From: Wuchereria bancrofti | Lineage: Eukaryota; Nematoda; Chromadorea; Rhabditida; Onchocercidae | DNA length: 64,000 bases | NCBI GenBank assembly: GCA_005281725.1 | Contig: SSBO01000001.1 | Span: 1,100,399 to 1,164,398 of the forward strand | Direction: 5' to 3' | In this document: positions 60,887-64,000 of the stretch, one piece after another | How positions within the stretch are numbered: position 1 is the stretch's first letter | Layout: each line of letters starts with the position of its first letter | Made by a program: the position numbers and the translations under genes | The notes under the pieces: model-generated | What the model saw: the letters and a program-made list of their open reading frames with translations, nothing else | What the model was told of the DNA's origin: nothing | The model's database searches: none

Positions 60887-63784
60887 TCAAAAAAAAATTT
60901 CCTTTTTTTTTTTTGTTTGTTTGTTTGAAATTTTTTCTTCAAAATGATATTCGTTTAATTCGTTGCAATTTTGGCGCAATATTTATAATAACCTGAAAGT
61001 ATATAACTTTTTTTTTGATTTTTTTTTTTCTTTCTTACTTTCTTTTTTTCTTTCTCCTTTTGTTAATAAAAGAAGAATTTTATTTTATTTTATTTTTTTA
61101 TTTTTATTTATTTATTTTTTTCTTTTTTGAAGAAAAAATTACATCGACGTTGAATTGAATTGAATTTTTTTTTCCCCTCTTTTTCTCGCGCTCAACCAGC
61201 ATCACCCAAAAGTAATAGCAATTTTGACGAGCAGTAAAATTAATGATATGAAAGAATTTAAAATAAAATGATAAAAATTTCTTTTGCATTAAAATATACT
61301 AATTTAGAAAGTAGTTTATTTCAAAAAGGGCAATTTTTAGTAACAATTTTGCTAAATGATTAAAATTATTCATTTTTATTCTTTTAAATTTAATTTTCAT
61401 CAGGAATTTTCTCATTTATTACAAAATAAAAAAAGCTAGAGAGAGAGAGAGAGAGAAGAGAAAAAAAGCAAAAAGAATGAATAGCAGTTATTTGTAATTT
61501 TCATGTAGCATAAAAAATGTCACCAAGAATGTGATGACGTCTTTCACATGCACACTAACGAATGTCAGACAAAATTGAACTACTAATCTTTAATTAAACT
61601 AATAAAGAGGAATGATAAAAGAAGCGAAACAAAACAAAAAAAATAAGACTTAAATTTTAATGCAGTGCAAAATTCTGATATCATTAGTGAAATGCAGTGA
61701 TGAAAATAAATTGGCATACATAAATGAAATTGTCAACTACAACTGATACCCAAATTTCTTTTCACTAATTTCTTCCCTATTTTTTTTCAATGTTTGAAAA
61801 TTATGTTATTCATAGCAAAGAAATATTGATGAAAAAGATATTATTCGAAGTACTTTTTTTTTTTGTAAGTTTAATAATTATTAAACAAAATGAAAGATGA
61901 AAAAAAAAAAAGAAAATTAATTTTTTTTTTGTTTTAACTTATAATTATTTGTTATTATTATCTTGTTCATCCATTCATCATTCATATTATTGTTATTGGT
62001 TAGTTAGTTAGTTAGTTAATTTAAACGTAAAATTTATAATTTAAATTGAAGACATATGAAAATTTAAAAAAATAATTGATTACTTTGTTACTTTAACTAT
62101 TCACAAGTTTTCAATATTATCATTTAAATTTGTCTAATAGAACAACAATCTTCAATATTAAAAGATTTACAAAAAAAAGAAAAAAAAATTAGCGCTGTGA
62201 TTGTTCAGTTATTTATTAGTTGTATTAACTTTAGGTTAATTAATTAGGTTAAATAATTTTGCTCAACTTTATTACTTAGTTTACTTGTTACGCAGTACAT
62301 TTTTAGCTATTTATTAATGTGCAAAAAAATAAATAAATAAAATAAAAATTCAAAACATCAATTGGCTATTTTTATAAATATGAAATTGAATAAAATTTCA
62401 TTCCTAAATGATAATTTAAAATTGCATTTTAAATAATTTGAGAGATTGAAGTGAATTTATTTCAGAATTTTCAAACAGGAAATAAAAAATGCTTTAGTTT
62501 ACTTCAATGTTAACATTTATATAACTCCATAATTATAATTATAAATGACATCAGAGACATTTAATGACACTTCCGATATGTATTATTGAAGTTTATTGGA
62601 TAAAAGCATAAATTAAACTTTTCTAACCAGTAATAATTCATTATTTAGTAAATATTCAAACAATAAAGAAAACCTTTTAATTATGCGAATTTCATATAAA
62701 TCGCAATAAATTATATAAATTAATTTACGCAAGAAATTGTGCTTACCTTTAATTATTATGCTAATTTTCATATTTATTTTAAAACTATTTCTTTTCGTTC
62801 AAAGATAAAAATTTATTCAAATTTATGATGAAAGAAAATTTTCTAATATGAAATATTATTTAAGAAATAATGAAATTCTTCGAAAAACTGTAAGAAGGAA
62901 AAACTTTTATTGCAATTAATGATATTAAAAAATGTGAAAAAAAAAGAAAGGAAATTGCTAAAGGAAATTTAGTAATGTTCCATAAATGTTTATGAGATAT
63001 GTATTTATGAGCATGGCGGTAATGTCAACGTCAATGCATTCATTTTCATCCATAATTTGTAAAATTTCATAGCAATACTTTCTAGCAATTTGAATATTTG
63101 AAATTTAAAGCTAAATGTAATCTAATTCAAATATTTGAGAATTAAATATAAAAATGAATAGGAAAGCAATTTCTTATTATTATAGAAAGGTGTAAAATAT
63201 AGCAATAGATTGAGTGAAAGTTAAGATTAAAGGATAATTAAAGTTTATTGTGAAAAAAGTTAAACTATTTAGAAAATTATTTCTAATAACTTAATGAATG
63301 ACTTAATTTCATATTTCATTGCATCGAATTTATAAATATATAAATTTATAAACAAATAAAATATATCTATCATTATACAATTTTATCAATTGATAAGGTC
63401 ATCGCTTCTCTGCAATATCTATTTTTGATAATTACACAACACATTTTGACAATTATCATTCTCATATTTTAATTATTGATTTAAAATTATAAATACAGTA
63501 TCATTCTTAAAATATTAGATGAAACAAATCTTTCGATATTGATTATATCAGTGATAAATTATCATTTTAATTTGCGTTAATATCGCGTTAACATGTAACA
63601 TATAATAATTATCTTAACTTGAATAATTCAACGAGGAAAAAGAGAGAAAAGAAAAAGAAAATGAAAATGATTAAAATTGAAATATTAGAAATTCATATTC
63701 ATAATTATTGCTAATCAACCATATGCTTATAAGTTAAACGATAGTTAATTTTGCAATGTGAACGATACTTTGCTAAATTAGCAA

Positions 63785-63816
63785 AAGAGAGAGAGAGAGG
63801 GAGAGAGAGAGAGAGA
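63785..63816. repeat. GA dinucleotide microsatellite
   Basis: About 15 ga units with one ggg interruption, in non-coding DNA. GA runs can bind GAGA-type factors in other animals; nothing here supports a function. Confidence 0.85.
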
Positions 63817-63966
63817 AAAAAAATGTAAAAAATAGCTATGAAAATGATTACGTATGTGACAAAAATTTACGCCAACTAAAATAATACTTCATTAATTAGT
63901 CATATCTTTTTTTTTTCTTTTTATAATTAATCATTTTAAGAGTTAATGCAATGGCATGCAAATATA

Positions 63967-63988
63967 ATGCATGCATGAATGCATGCAT
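63967..63988. repeat. ATGCATGC near-palindrome
   Basis: Two atgcatgcat blocks flank ga, making a near-perfect 22-base palindrome; a related ggcatgcaaat word precedes it at 63,954. Resembles paired octamer/GCATGC words but could be simple sequence. Confidence 0.6.
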
Positions 63989-64000
63989 TTATTCATCCAT

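Larger units (their letters stand above)
60887..64000. other. AT-rich region upstream of the CCK-like receptor
   Basis: 3.1 kb with no recognisable gene. It should hold the receptor promoter. Repeats include GA runs at about 61,439-61,461 and 63,785-63,816, a gtta run at 61,998-62,019, many A/T homopolymers, and a near-palindromic atgcatgc cluster at 63,967-63,988. Open frames are low complexity. Confidence 0.5.

Noticed and set aside
60887..64000. Transposon or satellite in the right-hand AT-rich region
   Set aside because: Only simple repeats and homopolymers are seen; no terminal inverted repeats, transposase or reverse-transcriptase motifs in any frame.

Overview
The window looks like nuclear DNA of a parasitic nematode, most likely a filarial (clade III). 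It is strongly AT-rich, its genes are cut into many short exons by introns of about 100-500 bases with GT..TTTCAG or TTTTAG borders, and every recognisable protein is closest in layout to Caenorhabditis orthologues. Species assignment is inference; gene symbols are C. elegans-style or human orthologue names. I rebuilt gene models by hand, requiring matching reading-frame phase at each splice junction, so exon edges are proposals rather than cDNA-supported facts. Layout, left to right: (1) 1-11,539 minus: SWR1/SRCAP/Domino-type chromatin remodeller (ssl-1), C-terminus beyond the left edge. (2) 12,580-15,845 plus: JAZF1-like three-zinc-finger protein, head-to-head with ssl-1. (3) 16,169-21,615 minus: XPB/ERCC3 helicase of TFIIH. 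(4) 22,269-23,438 minus: intronless Obg-family mitochondrial GTPase (GTPBP10). (5) 24,678-32,693 minus: PAN2 deadenylase subunit (panl-2) with an apparently dead nuclease site and an extra CCCH finger. (6) 32,694-37,299: 4.6 kb non-coding with microsatellites. (7) 37,300-40,631 plus: integrin-linked pseudokinase ILK (pat-4). (8) 42,774-45,705 plus: insect-Gr-like seven-helix receptor (GUR/EGL-47/LITE-1 type). (9) 47,510-48,294 plus: histone H2A with two introns. (10) 48,844-52,007 plus: diphthamide synthase subunit DPH1. (11) 52,726-60,886 minus: cholecystokinin-receptor-like neuropeptide GPCR (ckr) with a long Ser/Ala-rich N-terminus. (12) 60,887-64,000: AT-rich non-coding DNA. Themes: the left half is rich in nuclear gene-expression machinery (remodeller, NuA4-linked JAZF1, TFIIH helicase, poly(A) nuclease subunit) and the right half holds a muscle adhesion protein, a histone, a translation-factor modification enzyme and two membrane receptors. 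No mobile element, tRNA, rRNA or CRISPR was recognised. The most unusual points are in PAN2: all five DEDDh catalytic positions of the exonuclease appear replaced, while a Nab2/ZC3H14-type CX5CX4CX3H finger, a type known for poly(A) binding, sits inside the UCH-like region.
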